From the NCBI GenBank assembly GCA_016234495.1, contig JACRBI010000004.1, positions 183,811 to 247,810 of the forward strand: DNA of 64,000 bases, given 5' to 3'. The stretch comes from Chloroflexota bacterium. Its GTDB lineage: Bacteria; Chloroflexota; Anaerolineae; Anaerolineales; Villigracilaceae. Positions within the stretch are counted from its first letter, which is position 1. Each line of letters begins with the position of its first letter. The position numbers and the translations under genes were made by a program. This document shows positions 24,747 to 33,539 of this stretch, one piece after another. The notes beneath the pieces were generated by a model, which searched no databases, had not been told where the DNA came from, and saw only the letters and a list, made by a program, of their open reading frames with translations.

Positions 24747-25060
24747 AAGGTTCTCCGCTGGGCGAGGCTGAATTTTTCAAGCCTGCGCAATAGGCAATCG
24801 TAGGTCAGGCTTTTAGCCTGACGTCTTTTGAAATTTTGAAGCATGGCGGGTTTTTAACCCGCCCTGCAGGTACTAATTCACACGAATTTTTAAACCAATT
24901 CGCGAAAATTCGTGAAATTCGCGGCTGAAGCTTTTGTTCCTTTGGCTTTGAACGGCGTTTTATTTCGCCGTGTTCTTGCCCAGAACGACACTGTGTAAGG
25001 TGAGTTCGGTAATATTGTATTTTCACCGCGTAAAGAAAATATCGTGAAATTATGTGGGAA
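24747..25060. repeat. Intergenic stretch with two repeats
   Basis: No gene seen. At 24799-24870 is the inverted copy of the 70-bp double palindrome (gtaggtcaggc...gggtttttaaccc). At 24871-24935 is a cgaattt/aaattcgcg palindrome like those near 26672-26757 and 34770-34926. The rest, 24936-25060, shows nothing I recognise. Confidence 0.65.
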
Positions 25061-25549
25061 TTATGTGGACGCACCGTCTTCCCTGCTCACACTTCCAACC
25101 CTGGCATTCGTCAGCTTCACCAGATCGTCGACGCGCAATTGAATGTCCATTCCACGCTGGCCGCCGGAGATGTAGATCTGCTCGAAACTCTGCGCGGCGG
25201 AATCAAGCACCACCTGAAAGCCCTTATGAATCAGCGCCAGCGGCGAGATTCCGCCCGCCTGCAAGCCTGTCAATTCTTCGGCTTCGCGCTCGGTTGGCAG
25301 ATGCACTTTTTTCTCAGCCAGAAAAGATGCCAGTAGTTTCAAATCCACAATTCGAGGTCCAGGAATGACCGCAAGGATCAGCTTCTTCTTTTCGCGGGTG
25401 ATCACGATCGTCTTAAAGACCTGACCGGGCGGAACATCCATATAAAGCGCGGCTTCCAACGCGCCTAGTTTCTCGGCGGGCAATTCGTGCGCGATATATT
25501 TCACCTTGCGCGAGTCTAAATATCTTGTGACATTATTCGTGATGTTCAT
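25061..25549 (-). CDS. YbaK/EbsC-family Cys-tRNA(Pro) deacylase
   Basis: About 162 residues from the ATG at 25549. Trans-acting editing enzyme that removes mischarged amino acids from tRNA. Matches the YbaK family through MNITNNVTRYLDSRKVKY, DVPPGQVFKTIVI, the conserved Lys strand KKLILAVIPG, GGISPLALIHKG and a late ISGGQRGMDIQL. An upstream TTG could extend it by seven residues but lacks a ribosome site. It is divergent from the next gene, with AT-rich promoter-like sequence between. Confidence 0.85.
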   Translation of the reverse strand: MNITNNVTRYLDSRKVKYIAHELPAEKLGALEAALYMDVPPGQVFKTIVITREKKKLILAVIPGPRIVDLKLLASFLAEKKVHLPTEREAEELTGLQAGGISPLALIHKGFQVVLDSAAQSFEQIYISGGQRGMDIQLRVDDLVKLTNARVGSVSREDGAST

Positions 25550-25593
25550 CTTGTATAAAATCCTGTACAATTATATACACAAAGGAGGCTGCC

Positions 25594-25944
25594 GTGAAAG
25601 ATTCAGAATCTGAACGTCTGAAACGACTCCGCGAAAAACAGCTCACCGACCGCGACCCATTGGTCAAACAGCGGCAATTCCAACGCAGCAGTGTGGTCAA
25701 AGAAAAGCGGATGCGGAAACCTTTTTCATTGAAGAAGGCGTGGAGCGACCTGCCGCATAAAATCCGCTCGCCCTTCTACGGTCTGATAATCGGCATCCTC
25801 GTCATCGTGCTCCTGCCCAATTTCTGGAATTCTGAATTCGCGATCCTCGCGGGGCTGGGCGCGACCTTGGTATTCATGGTCTTCGGGTTGATCATGGGAC
25901 ACTCGCTCGACCTGCGCGACGACATCAAGGATCATATTAAATAG
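25594..25944 (+). CDS. Small membrane protein, unknown
   Basis: 116 residues from a GTG start preceded by a strong AAAGGAGG. A charged basic N-terminal half (residues 1-55) and two hydrophobic helices (FYGLIIGILVIVLLPNFW and FAILAGLGATLVFMVFGLIMG). I do not recognise a named family. It shares a short divergent promoter region with the YbaK-type gene. Confidence 0.7.
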   Translation: MKDSESERLKRLREKQLTDRDPLVKQRQFQRSSVVKEKRMRKPFSLKKAWSDLPHKIRSPFYGLIIGILVIVLLPNFWNSEFAILAGLGATLVFMVFGLIMGHSLDLRDDIKDHIK

Positions 25945-26043
25945 GCGGATGAAGATCGCGCATCGCGCGCGGCCCAAACCTGCTTCCGTCCGATTTGCAT
26001 TTTCCACTCTCAGGCAATTCCCATCAAACTCAGGAGACGCACC

Positions 26044-26496
26044 ATGATCACACCCAATCTATTATCTGAATTCGGTTTATTCAAAGGCCTGCCCGACTCG
26101 CTGCTTAAAGACATCTCAGCCATCGCGGAGGAGGTATCTGCAAACAAGGGAGAGTTCATTTTCCGTGAAGGCGAAAAAGCAGACAAGCTGCATTTCCTCA
26201 TCAAGGGCAGTATCGCCCTGCGGGTAAAACTCACCTCAAGACCTGAGAGCATCACCGTTTCTTTTGTGTCTTCGCCATATCAAAGTTTTGGCTGGTCGGG
26301 CATTGTCGCCCCGAACCATTACACCTCCAGCGCAGAATGTGACGAGGACTCAAATCTGATCATCATCCCCGCCAACCCATTCCTGAAACTGCTCGAAGCG
26401 AATCCCGAATCGGGCTTCAAGGTCATGCAGCGCATCACCGAGATCATCGCAGACCGTCTGCGCAACAGCAGGCAGGCCTTGTTGAAAACCATGTAG
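26044..26496 (+). CDS. Cyclic-nucleotide-binding domain protein without DNA-binding domain
   Basis: 150 residues that form only the cNMP-binding beta-roll of the Crp/Fnr family: LFKGLPDSLLKDI, GEFIFREGEKADKLHFLIKGSIALRV, and a final helix. There is no helix-turn-helix after it. The phosphate-binding cassette (GE-x-R-x-A/S) is not clearly kept; FGWSGIVAPNHYTSSAECDE takes its place, so ligand binding is uncertain. AGGAG precedes the ATG. A terminator follows at 26514-26552. Confidence 0.8.
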   Translation: MITPNLLSEFGLFKGLPDSLLKDISAIAEEVSANKGEFIFREGEKADKLHFLIKGSIALRVKLTSRPESITVSFVSSPYQSFGWSGIVAPNHYTSSAECDEDSNLIIIPANPFLKLLEANPESGFKVMQRITEIIADRLRNSRQALLKTM

Positions 26497-26513
26497 GCAT
26501 CAAACCACACTCT

Positions 26514-26552
26514 GCCACATATCCGCTTCATTGGGTATGTGGCTGTTTTTTT
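26514..26552 (+). terminator. Rho-independent terminator
   Basis: GCCACATA pairs with TATGTGGC and is followed by TGTTTTTTT. Confidence 0.85.
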
Positions 26553-26599
26553 AAATCGCGCGTATTAAAACTTGCCGCCTGATAGTTTAAAAATGGGAC

Positions 26600-26757
26600 G
26601 CTGACCCTTGCACCGCCCGCCACACTTGCACCGCGCTGCCGCGCAGCGTGCAGTGCAGGTGGGGCAGGTGAAACGCGGATAAACGCAGATGTTTCAGCAA
26701 ATAACGTGATAAACCCTCTTCGAATCAGCGTATTCAGCGTTCATCTGCGTCCCAAAA
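26600..26757. repeat. Repeat remnants upstream of rel
   Basis: cgcgcagcgtgcagtgcagg (as at 21621) followed by a gaaacgcggataaacgcaga...tctgcgtc imperfect palindrome at about 26670-26752. No gene in 26553-26795. Confidence 0.55.
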
Positions 26758-26795
26758 ATATAAGCGCCGGGTGACAAGTAGTAAAATAAACCATC

Positions 26796-29024
26796 ATGAA
26801 ATCCACCGCGACCGCCATCCCGCTTGAAAAACTGCTCGAACAACTCCCCGACACCTACTCTGTGACAGACCGTGATCTGGTTCAACGCGCATATCGGGTG
26901 GCAGATGAGGCGCATAAGGAACAAAAACGTCATTCGGGCGAGCCTTACATCAATCACTGCATCGCTGTCGCCAGCATCCTGGCAGATTTGAAAGTACCGC
27001 CGGAAGTGGTGGCAGCCGGGCTGCTGCACGACACGGTTGAAGACACCCCCGTCACGCTGGCCGACATCCGCCGCGATTTTGGGGATGTCATCACCTCCCT
27101 CGTGGATGGGGTCACCAAGCTGACGCACCTTCCACGCGTCTCTCGCGGAGATCAGCACGCAGACAATGGCGACAGTAACGGAAACAAGGTTGAAGAACAG
27201 CCAATTGTGCCTGCCCTGCTTGGGCGCAAGGAAGATATCGTCTCTGAAACTTTGCGCAAGACCTTTCTTGCCATGGGCAAGGATGTGCGGGTCATGTTCA
27301 TCAAACTAGCTGACCGCCTGCACAACATGCGCACGCTCAGTCACATGCCTGAATACAAGCGCAAGCGCATCGCGCAGGAAACCCTCGACATCTTCTCGCC
27401 GGTTGCCAATCGGCTGGGCATCTGGCAAATTAAATGGGAACTCGAAGACCTCGGCTTCCGCTACGTCAACCCCGCTAAATATAAAGAGATCGCAGAACTG
27501 CTGACCGAGAAGCGTCCCGACCGTGAAGCCCAACTGGAAGCCATCAAGGAAAACCTTGTAAAATTGCTCGAACAAAATAACATCAAGGTTGAAATCAGCG
27601 GGCGGCCAAAGCATATTTACTCGATTTACAAAAAGATGCAAAAGAAGGACAAGCCCTTCGATATGGTGCGCGACGTGCGCGCGGTCCGCCTGATCGTAAC
27701 CGACGTGCCCGCCTGCTATGCCGCCCTCGGCGTGATTCACACCACATGGCGCCCGATCACAGGCGAGTTCGATGATTACATCGCCGCGCCCAAAGATAAC
27801 TTTTATCAGTCCCTGCACACCGCAGTCATCTATGATGACAAGCGCCCGCTCGAAGTGCAGATCCGCACCCACGAAATGCACCTCAACGCGGAGTACGGCA
27901 TTGCGGCGCACTGGCGGTACAAGGAAGGCACAAAACAATCCGATAAAAATTATGAGCAGCACATCAACTCGCTGCGCTCGATGATGGAGTGGGGACCGGA
28001 TGTGCATGACGCCGCTGAATTTGTCGAGTCGATGCACACGGATGTATTTCAAGACCGTGTGTACATCTTCACACCGCGCGGCGACGCCATTGACCTGCCA
28101 GCCGGTTCCACCCCGATCGACTTTGCCTACCACGTCCATACCGACATTGGGCATTGCTGCCGCGGCGCGCGCATTAACGGGAAACTCGTTCCGTTGTATC
28201 AAGCCTTGAAGACTGGCGATCAGGTCGAAATCCTGACCGCGAAGCGCGGAGCACCCAGCCGCGACTGGCTCAACCCCAACCTGGGACTGGTCAAAACCCA
28301 GCGCGCGCGCTCCAAGATCAAGGTCTGGTTCAAGAAACAGGAAGATGAGCAAAACCTGGCGCAGGGACGCGACCTGCTGGAAAAGGAATTGCAGCGGCTG
28401 GGAATTAAGGAAGTAAATTTTGAGAAGCTGGCGCGCGACCTTAGTTACAAAATACCCGATGACATGTTCATTGAGCTGGGCAATGGTGACCTGCCGGTCA
28501 ACAGGGTCATCAAGCAGTTCTCGCAGCAGGAAGAAGCGCACGACATCTTCGAGGTCAACCCGACCACAACTCATGCCACCTCCACCAACGCGATCGAGGT
28601 CGTGGGACTCAAAGGCATGCTCACATCCATGGCTCGCTGCTGCAACCCCATGCCCGGTGATCAGGTGGTCGGCTTCATCACCCGCGGACATGGCGCAACC
28701 ATCCACCGCCAAGACTGCCCGAACATTTTGCAAACCAAGGAGCGCGAACGCCTGCTCCAGGTCGGCTGGGGACACGTGGAACGCACCTACCCGGTGCCCG
28801 TAAAAATAAAAGCCTATGACCGTCAGGGTTTGGTGAGCGACATTTCCAATTTGCTTTCAGATGAAAATATCAACATCGCGGATGTGAAGGTAAATGTCAA
28901 CCGCAGCATCGCCGATCTGCGGCTGGTCATCGAAGTAAAAGACATCACGCAATTAAGCCGCATCCTGACCCGCATTGAAAACCTTCCCAACGTGATGGAA
29001 GCGCATAGAACCAACCCGGGGTAA
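26796..29024 (+). CDS. rel: RelA/SpoT-family (p)ppGpp synthetase/hydrolase
   Basis: 742 residues with the long Rel layout: HD hydrolase domain with H54, H78-D79 and VED intact, synthetase domain with DYIAAPKDNFYQSLHT, TGS domain (YIFTPRGDAIDLPAGSTPIDFAYHVH), zinc-finger-like region and C-terminal ACT. Both activities look intact, so it likely makes and breaks (p)ppGpp. Odd: about 30 extra residues after DGVTKL in the HD domain (PRVSRGDQHADNGDSNGNK and on). A TAAAAT box ends 8 bases before the ATG, suggesting a leaderless message. Confidence 0.95.
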   Translation: MKSTATAIPLEKLLEQLPDTYSVTDRDLVQRAYRVADEAHKEQKRHSGEPYINHCIAVASILADLKVPPEVVAAGLLHDTVEDTPVTLADIRRDFGDVITSLVDGVTKLTHLPRVSRGDQHADNGDSNGNKVEEQPIVPALLGRKEDIVSETLRKTFLAMGKDVRVMFIKLADRLHNMRTLSHMPEYKRKRIAQETLDIFSPVANRLGIWQIKWELEDLGFRYVNPAKYKEIAELLTEKRPDREAQLEAIKENLVKLLEQNNIKVEISGRPKHIYSIYKKMQKKDKPFDMVRDVRAVRLIVTDVPACYAALGVIHTTWRPITGEFDDYIAAPKDNFYQSLHTAVIYDDKRPLEVQIRTHEMHLNAEYGIAAHWRYKEGTKQSDKNYEQHINSLRSMMEWGPDVHDAAEFVESMHTDVFQDRVYIFTPRGDAIDLPAGSTPIDFAYHVHTDIGHCCRGARINGKLVPLYQALKTGDQVEILTAKRGAPSRDWLNPNLGLVKTQRARSKIKVWFKKQEDEQNLAQGRDLLEKELQRLGIKEVNFEKLARDLSYKIPDDMFIELGNGDLPVNRVIKQFSQQEEAHDIFEVNPTTTHATSTNAIEVVGLKGMLTSMARCCNPMPGDQVVGFITRGHGATIHRQDCPNILQTKERERLLQVGWGHVERTYPVPVKIKAYDRQGLVSDISNLLSDENINIADVKVNVNRSIADLRLVIEVKDITQLSRILTRIENLPNVMEAHRTNPG

Positions 29025-29401
29025 ATTGAAGCTGAAAAATGTAGGTCACGCTTTGAGCGTGACAGTCACGTTATAAACGTGACCTACGGGATTTCTATTT
29101 TCATATCAGATCCCGGAGGTTTCCTTTATTGGAAGTACCTAAACTCAAGTTGTTTTCATGTCTTTGCGAGCCCGATAGGCCGAAGCAATCTCCAACTTTA
29201 CAGGAGATTGCTTCGGCGGAACGTGCGCGCACCGCCTCGCAACGACATCAAGTTCCATCATTCCAGGTTTAGACGCTCCCCCTTTATTTATCTCTGTGGA
29301 CTCCGTGAACTCTGTGGTAAATAGTTTTTGTCGCTCATCAGCATCCAATTTTTTAACAGGATACCTACTTTGAATGCGGTATAATCTCGCCGCTTCGAAC
29401 C
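29025..29401. repeat. Intergenic stretch packed with three repeat types
   Basis: 29041-29088: GTAGGTCACG...CGTGACCTAC double palindrome, as at 59763-59809. 29157-29249: GATTGCTTCGG/CCTCGCAACGAC repeat. 29283-29323: a half unit of the ctctgtggactcc type. At 29380-29385 TATAAT, 16 bases before the moeA ATG, is its probable -10 box. Confidence 0.7.
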
Positions 29402-30610
29402 ATGTTATCCGTATCCGAAGCGCGCGAGCGCATCCTCTCAAATTTTCAAGCCACCGCCGAAGAAACCCTTCCTCTCGGTCAGTGCGCCAACCGCGTGCTG
29501 GCAGTGGATGTCCCTGCGCCGTACGACCTCCCCCTTTTTGACAATTCATCCATGGACGGATTTGCCGTCCGAGCGGCAGACGCTTCACTCTTAACTTTGA
29601 GTGTGGTCGCAGACATCCCGGCAGGCTCAGCGCCGACGGTGACTCTCGCCCAAGGCCAGGCCGCTCGCATCATGACCGGCGCGCAATTGCCCGAAGGTGC
29701 CGACGCAGTCATCCCCGTGGAAGACACAGATTTCAACTCACGCGAGCCTGGCGCCGCCGCACCGCAGACCGTCTCGTTTAGCAGGAGCATCGAAGCGGGT
29801 GAAAATATCCGCCGGCGCGGAGCAGATATTCGCGCGGGCGATGTGGTGCTGCGAAAAGGCCGGCGACTCAAACCACAGGATTTGGGACTGCTGGCGATGC
29901 TCGGGTTTGCGAAAGTGGCTGTTCATAAAAAGCCGCGCATTGCCCTGCTTTCTTCCGGCGATGAATTGATCGAAGTCGGCACACCGCTGACGGCCGGCAA
30001 GATCCACGACTCGAATTCATTCACGCTTGCCGCGCTGATCGAAAACGCGGACGCCGAAGTCCTGCGGATGGGCGTGGCTAAAGACACGCGTGAATCTGTG
30101 GAAGACCTGCTGCAAAAAGCCGTGCGTGAAAATGTTGATTTGATTATCACATCGGCAGGCGTGAGCGTAGGCGCATTTGACTTCGTCAAAGAAGTGATCG
30201 AGGCTAATGGCAGCTTGAATTTCTGGCGCGTGAACATGCGGCCGGGGAAACCGCTGGCATTCGGTGAATATCAGAGCAAGCCGTTCATTGGCTTGCCGGG
30301 CAACCCTGTTTCGGCGTTCGTTGGGTTTGAGATTTTTGTGCGTCCCGTGCTTGAGAAGCTGAGCGGCCGCTCGGACGGAAGCAGATTAAAAGTTAAAGTA
30401 AGATGCGCGCAGGAAATCGAGTCTGATGGGAGAGAAAGTTATCTGCGGGCAAAAGTCCGCGTGGAAAATGGAGTCTACATCACGGAATTGACGGGACATC
30501 AGGGTTCGGGAAACCTGCTGTCGCTTGTCGAGGCGGATGCTTTACTAATCATCCCCGCTGGTGTAAAATGCGTGCCTGTCGGCCGGGAAGTAGAGGCCTA
30601 CCTACTATGA
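29402..30610 (+). CDS. moeA: Molybdopterin molybdenumtransferase MoeA
   Basis: Inserts molybdenum into adenylylated molybdopterin. 402 residues with the family blocks: PLFDNSSMDGFAVR, IMTGAQLPEGADAVIPVED, RRRGADIRAGDVVL, SGDELIEVG, SAGVSVGAFDFVKEV and GLPGNPVSAFVGFEIFV, then domain IV. The ATG at 29402 lacks a clear ribosome site, and a TATAAT lies close upstream. No other molybdenum-cofactor genes are in the window. It precedes the VKOR gene by 6 bases. Confidence 0.95.
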   Translation: MLSVSEARERILSNFQATAEETLPLGQCANRVLAVDVPAPYDLPLFDNSSMDGFAVRAADASLLTLSVVADIPAGSAPTVTLAQGQAARIMTGAQLPEGADAVIPVEDTDFNSREPGAAAPQTVSFSRSIEAGENIRRRGADIRAGDVVLRKGRRLKPQDLGLLAMLGFAKVAVHKKPRIALLSSGDELIEVGTPLTAGKIHDSNSFTLAALIENADAEVLRMGVAKDTRESVEDLLQKAVRENVDLIITSAGVSVGAFDFVKEVIEANGSLNFWRVNMRPGKPLAFGEYQSKPFIGLPGNPVSAFVGFEIFVRPVLEKLSGRSDGSRLKVKVRCAQEIESDGRESYLRAKVRVENGVYITELTGHQGSGNLLSLVEADALLIIPAGVKCVPVGREVEAYLL

Positions 30611-30616
30611 GGAAAC

Positions 30617-31045
30617 ATGGATAAATGGTTGTATCGCGGTTCGGTCGCGCTTGCGGTTCTTGGTTTGCTGGTTTCAATTTACATGACGGTTTACAAACTC
30701 ACCGCCAACGACTCGATGTGCCTCGGCTCCGGTGACTGCTCGACAGTGAATGCCAGCCGTTATTCTGAAGTCAACGGAATCCCTGTGGCAGCCATTGGCA
30801 TCGTCGGCTACCTTGCGATCCTGGCTGTGCTGTATTTCGAAAACCGCAATTCGTTCTTCAAACAAAACGGCACGCTGATGATCTTCGGCATGGCGCTGAC
30901 AGGGTTTATTTTCACCGTCTGGTTGATCTATGTTGAGGTCGCGTTATTAAAAGCCATTTGTCCGTTCTGTGTTACATCACAGGCTGCCATGACCGTTATT
31001 TTTATAATCGCGGTTGCGCGCCTCATTAAACAACCCCAATCTTAG
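30617..31045 (+). CDS. Vitamin K epoxide reductase (VKOR) family protein
   Basis: 142-residue four-helix membrane protein. It re-oxidises or shuttles electrons from disulfide-forming partners to quinone. Seen: loop cysteines in MCLGSGDCSTVNASRYSEVNG and the active CxxC in ICPFCVTSQ. Ser and Tyr typical of the loop are present. It stands 6 bases after moeA and 11 before the next gene, so it is in that operon. No fused thioredoxin domain. Confidence 0.92.
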   Translation: MDKWLYRGSVALAVLGLLVSIYMTVYKLTANDSMCLGSGDCSTVNASRYSEVNGIPVAAIGIVGYLAILAVLYFENRNSFFKQNGTLMIFGMALTGFIFTVWLIYVEVALLKAICPFCVTSQAAMTVIFIIAVARLIKQPQS

Positions 31046-31056
31046 GAGGAAGCTAC

Positions 31057-31290
31057 ATGCCCCGTATTAAGTGTCACTACATAGATTGTGTGTTCGTGGA
31101 CGAAGGAATTTGTTCCGCCGCCGCCGTGGAGTTGGACCCAGACACTGGCTGCAACACCTATTCTGCCACCGATGGAGTCGCCAAGAAAGCCGACGACTGG
31201 GACGAGGAAGAGGAGTCAGAAGAATGGGATGAAGAGGAAGGCGACGAAGAGGACGATGACTGGCTCGATGAAGAGGAAGATGAGTTCTAG
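31057..31290 (+). CDS. Small Cys-containing protein with acidic tail, unknown
   Basis: 77 residues. The first 45 hold four cysteines in a metal- or disulfide-like spacing (KCHYIDCVFVDEGICSAA, GCNTYS), similar to DUF1540-type modules. The last 35 are almost all Glu/Asp/Trp. AGGAGG before the ATG is strong. Following the VKOR gene, it may be a redox or metal partner. Function not known. Confidence 0.7.
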   Translation: MPRIKCHYIDCVFVDEGICSAAAVELDPDTGCNTYSATDGVAKKADDWDEEEESEEWDEEEGDEEDDDWLDEEEDEF

Positions 31291-31329
31291 CCCGCTTCAA
31301 ACTTAACTGATAACTGATTCTGAAAAAAT

Positions 31330-31355
31330 GCCTTCTCCAACGGGAAGGCTTTTTT
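31330..31355. terminator. Terminator between convergent genes
   Basis: GCCTTC-tccaacgg-GAAGGC followed by TTTTTT; AAAAAA on the left side lets it serve the minus-strand gene too. Confidence 0.85.
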
Positions 31356-31365
31356 GATTCTTGCC

Positions 31366-32142
31366 TTATTTCCCAAACTGATACAACAGCACGCCTGCCG
31401 CAACGGCAAGATTTAACGAACTGACCCGCCCCTGCATCGGCAGTGAAACGGTCACATCACAGGCGGATGTCTGTTCGGGCGTCATTCCCTTTTGCTCATT
31501 GCCCAATACCAATATCCACGGGGCTTGCGGAGTGAGCGAGCGGTAATCCGCGTCCGCCTTGGCGGAAGTGCCGATGAGCTGGTATTTTTCCCTGCGCGAC
31601 CAATCTACAAATTCATTGAACGAAGCCTGAACCATCGGCTTCCAAAAAATTGTCCCCATGCTGGCGCGGATCACGCTGGGATGATATTGCTCCACGCCTC
31701 CATCGAGCAGGAAGAGCGTGTCTGCGCCGACGGCATCCAGTGTGCGCAGAATCGTCCCGACATTGCCGGGATCTTGCGGTGAGACCAGCGCAACAGCACG
31801 CGTGAACGGCTTGATGTCTTTGAGCGTGTTCTTTCTCTGGCGGGCAATGGCGAGGATGCCCTGCGGGTTTTCCTTGTCAGCCAGAGATTCCATCACTTGC
31901 GGCGTGACAGGCTGGGGCTGGAAAGAGAGGCGCGAGATCAGGTCATGCGCGAAGGGGCTGGTCAACTGTCCCGACGCATACAAAACAGACTCGATTTCCC
32001 AGCCTGCTTCAAAGGCTTCGCCCACGTGATGAATTCCCTCGACGAGGAATAATCCGCTTTCAACGCGGGCTTTCTTTTGACGCAAAGCGCGCGCTTGCTT
32101 AATCAGCGGGTTGCTTAAACTGGTGATCAATGGCTTGTGCAT
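31366..32142 (-). CDS. TrmH/SpoU-family RNA 2'-O-methyltransferase
   Basis: 258 residues with an N-terminal substrate-binding domain (LSNPLIKQARALRQKKAR, FLVEGIHHVGEA) and SPOUT motifs: SPQDPGNVGTILRTLDA (motif 1 with the catalytic Arg), ILVLGNEQKGM (motif 2) and LPMQGRVSSLNLAVAAGV (motif 3). Most like the 23S rRNA RlmB/TrmH group; the exact target base is not readable. TACAAT ends 6 bases before the ATG, so the transcript is probably leaderless. Confidence 0.92.
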   Translation of the reverse strand: MHKPLITSLSNPLIKQARALRQKKARVESGLFLVEGIHHVGEAFEAGWEIESVLYASGQLTSPFAHDLISRLSFQPQPVTPQVMESLADKENPQGILAIARQRKNTLKDIKPFTRAVALVSPQDPGNVGTILRTLDAVGADTLFLLDGGVEQYHPSVIRASMGTIFWKPMVQASFNEFVDWSRREKYQLIGTSAKADADYRSLTPQAPWILVLGNEQKGMTPEQTSACDVTVSLPMQGRVSSLNLAVAAGVLLYQFGK

Positions 32143-32214
32143 GTTTACATTGTAAATGATTATTTTGGCAACTTCATAATTCGGGAGTGGCTAAAAGGAT
32201 GGGCTAAAAAACCT

Positions 32215-32290
32215 CTCACCACAGAGCACACAGAGTCCACAGAGAAAACTCTTAAATTTCTCCGTGCTCTCTTTGATCTCAGTGGTAAAA
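32215..32290. repeat. CCACAGAG-family palindromic repeat
   Basis: accacagagcacacagagtcc...ctcagtggtaaa arms between the methyltransferase and cupredoxin genes. 32143-32213 holds only the methyltransferase promoter region. Confidence 0.6.
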
Positions 32291-32313
32291 ATGTTGTAAG
32301 AAACATAGCCGAA

Positions 32314-32709
32314 TTACCTATCTTCCACGACGATCAGTTTGCCGAACATGCCCGCCATGAAATGACCAGGGATGCCGCAAACTATCTGATATTCGCCGGG
32401 CTGTGTGGGCGCGGTAAATGTCTGCGTGATACTGCCGCCGGGCTCCACTTTCACCGCCCAGTAAATATTGACATCGTCTTCGTCGCCGAAGTCTTCGCCG
32501 ACGGTTTTACCAAACTTCATGATCGCAAATTCATGGATGACCGCGCCTTCGTTTCTGGCGGTGATGGTGATCTCCTGCCCGGCTGGAACGGTGAACTCGG
32601 TTGGGGTGAACGAAAATTCATCCATGGTTAAGTCAATGGTCGTGGAGCCGCTGGCGCAGGCGGGCAGGGTAAATATCAACAACAATAATATGATGGTCGT
32701 TTTTCTCAT
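32314..32709 (-). CDS. Cupredoxin-like copper lipoprotein
   Basis: About 131 residues from the ATG at 32709, which opens a clean lipoprotein signal (MRKTTIILLLLIFTLPACAS, Cys at the lipobox). An upstream frame extension is rejected because it precedes the signal. The cupredoxin fold is shown by FTPTEFTVPAGQEITI and copper ligands His in VIHEFAIMK and Cys, His, Met in CGIPGHFMAGM. Likely an extracytoplasmic electron carrier or copper protein; its partner is unknown. Confidence 0.88.
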   Translation of the reverse strand: MRKTTIILLLLIFTLPACASGSTTIDLTMDEFSFTPTEFTVPAGQEITITARNEGAVIHEFAIMKFGKTVGEDFGDEDDVNIYWAVKVEPGGSITQTFTAPTQPGEYQIVCGIPGHFMAGMFGKLIVVEDR

Positions 32710-32776
32710 GAGATTTTTGCCTTCCAAATTTCTTCCATTCTGATTACACTGAGTCACTTGCAACAAGGAGCATACA

Positions 32777-33439
32777 ATGACTTCACTTACTCAAAAAAAT
32801 ACCTTATCGAATTACTGGCAGATCGCCCTATGGCTCGCTCTTTTTACCATATTTTACAATATCGCCGAGGGCGTGATCTCGATCTTTTTTGGCATCAGCG
32901 ACGAAGCGCTGACTCTCTTCGGCTTCGGCGCGGACTCGTTTATTGAGGTTATGTCGGGCATGGGCATCCTTGCCATGGTCATCCGCATTCGACAGAACCC
33001 GAACACATCGCGCACTCGTTTTGAAATCACAGCATTACGGATCACGGGCACAGCTTTTTATCTGCTCGCCGTCGGACTCGGAGCCACGGCGATATACAAT
33101 CTGGTCGCTGCGCACAAACCGCAGACCACCCTGCCGGGTCTGATCATTTCCGTGGTGTCCATTGCCGTGATGTGGACGCTCGTGATGGGCAAGCGCAGGA
33201 TTGGGCGCGCGCTCAATTCGCCTCCCATTCTTGCGGACGCGAATTGCACAATGGTCTGTATTTACATGTCACTCGTTTTACTGGCTTCGAGTATTATTTA
33301 TGAACTGACAGGCTTTGGGTTTGTGGACAGCATCGGCGCGCTTGGACTGATCTATTTTTCCATAAAAGAGGGACGCGAATCCTTCGACAAAGCCAATGGC
33401 ATGGAATGTGATTGCGAGGATGAAGATTGCAAGGAATAA
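32777..33439 (+). CDS. Cation-transporter-like membrane protein (CDF-related)
   Basis: 220 residues with about six hydrophobic helices. The block FGADSFIEVMSGMG resembles the D-S-x-x-D/E metal site of cation diffusion facilitators, and LADANCTMVCIYMS the second site with Cys in place of His. The C-terminal tail MECDCEDEDCKE is a short Cys/acid cluster suited to a soft metal. The usual cytoplasmic CDF domain is missing. Divergent from the cupredoxin gene 67 bases away, so both may belong to copper or metal handling; that link is inference. Confidence 0.75.
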   Translation: MTSLTQKNTLSNYWQIALWLALFTIFYNIAEGVISIFFGISDEALTLFGFGADSFIEVMSGMGILAMVIRIRQNPNTSRTRFEITALRITGTAFYLLAVGLGATAIYNLVAAHKPQTTLPGLIISVVSIAVMWTLVMGKRRIGRALNSPPILADANCTMVCIYMSLVLLASSIIYELTGFGFVDSIGALGLIYFSIKEGRESFDKANGMECDCEDEDCKE

Positions 33440-33470
33440 AGATTCATTGAACGTTCATTGTTTAGAGGCA

Positions 33471-33513
33471 ATGGGATTGCTTCGCCACAAAGATTGGTGG
33501 CTCGCAATGACAT
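33471..33513. repeat. Short copy of the ATTGCTTCG...CTCGCAATGAC repeat
   Basis: gggattgcttcgccac...ggtggctcgcaatgaca. Its right end adjoins the TATAAT box at 33527-33532 of the next gene. Confidence 0.65.
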
Positions 33514-33539
33514 ATATGTAGTAGTTTATAATTCCAGCC

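Noticed and set aside
27306..28775. Long minus-strand open frame of 489 codons
   Set aside because: It is antisense to rel, shows no recognisable domain, and arises from codon bias in the real gene.
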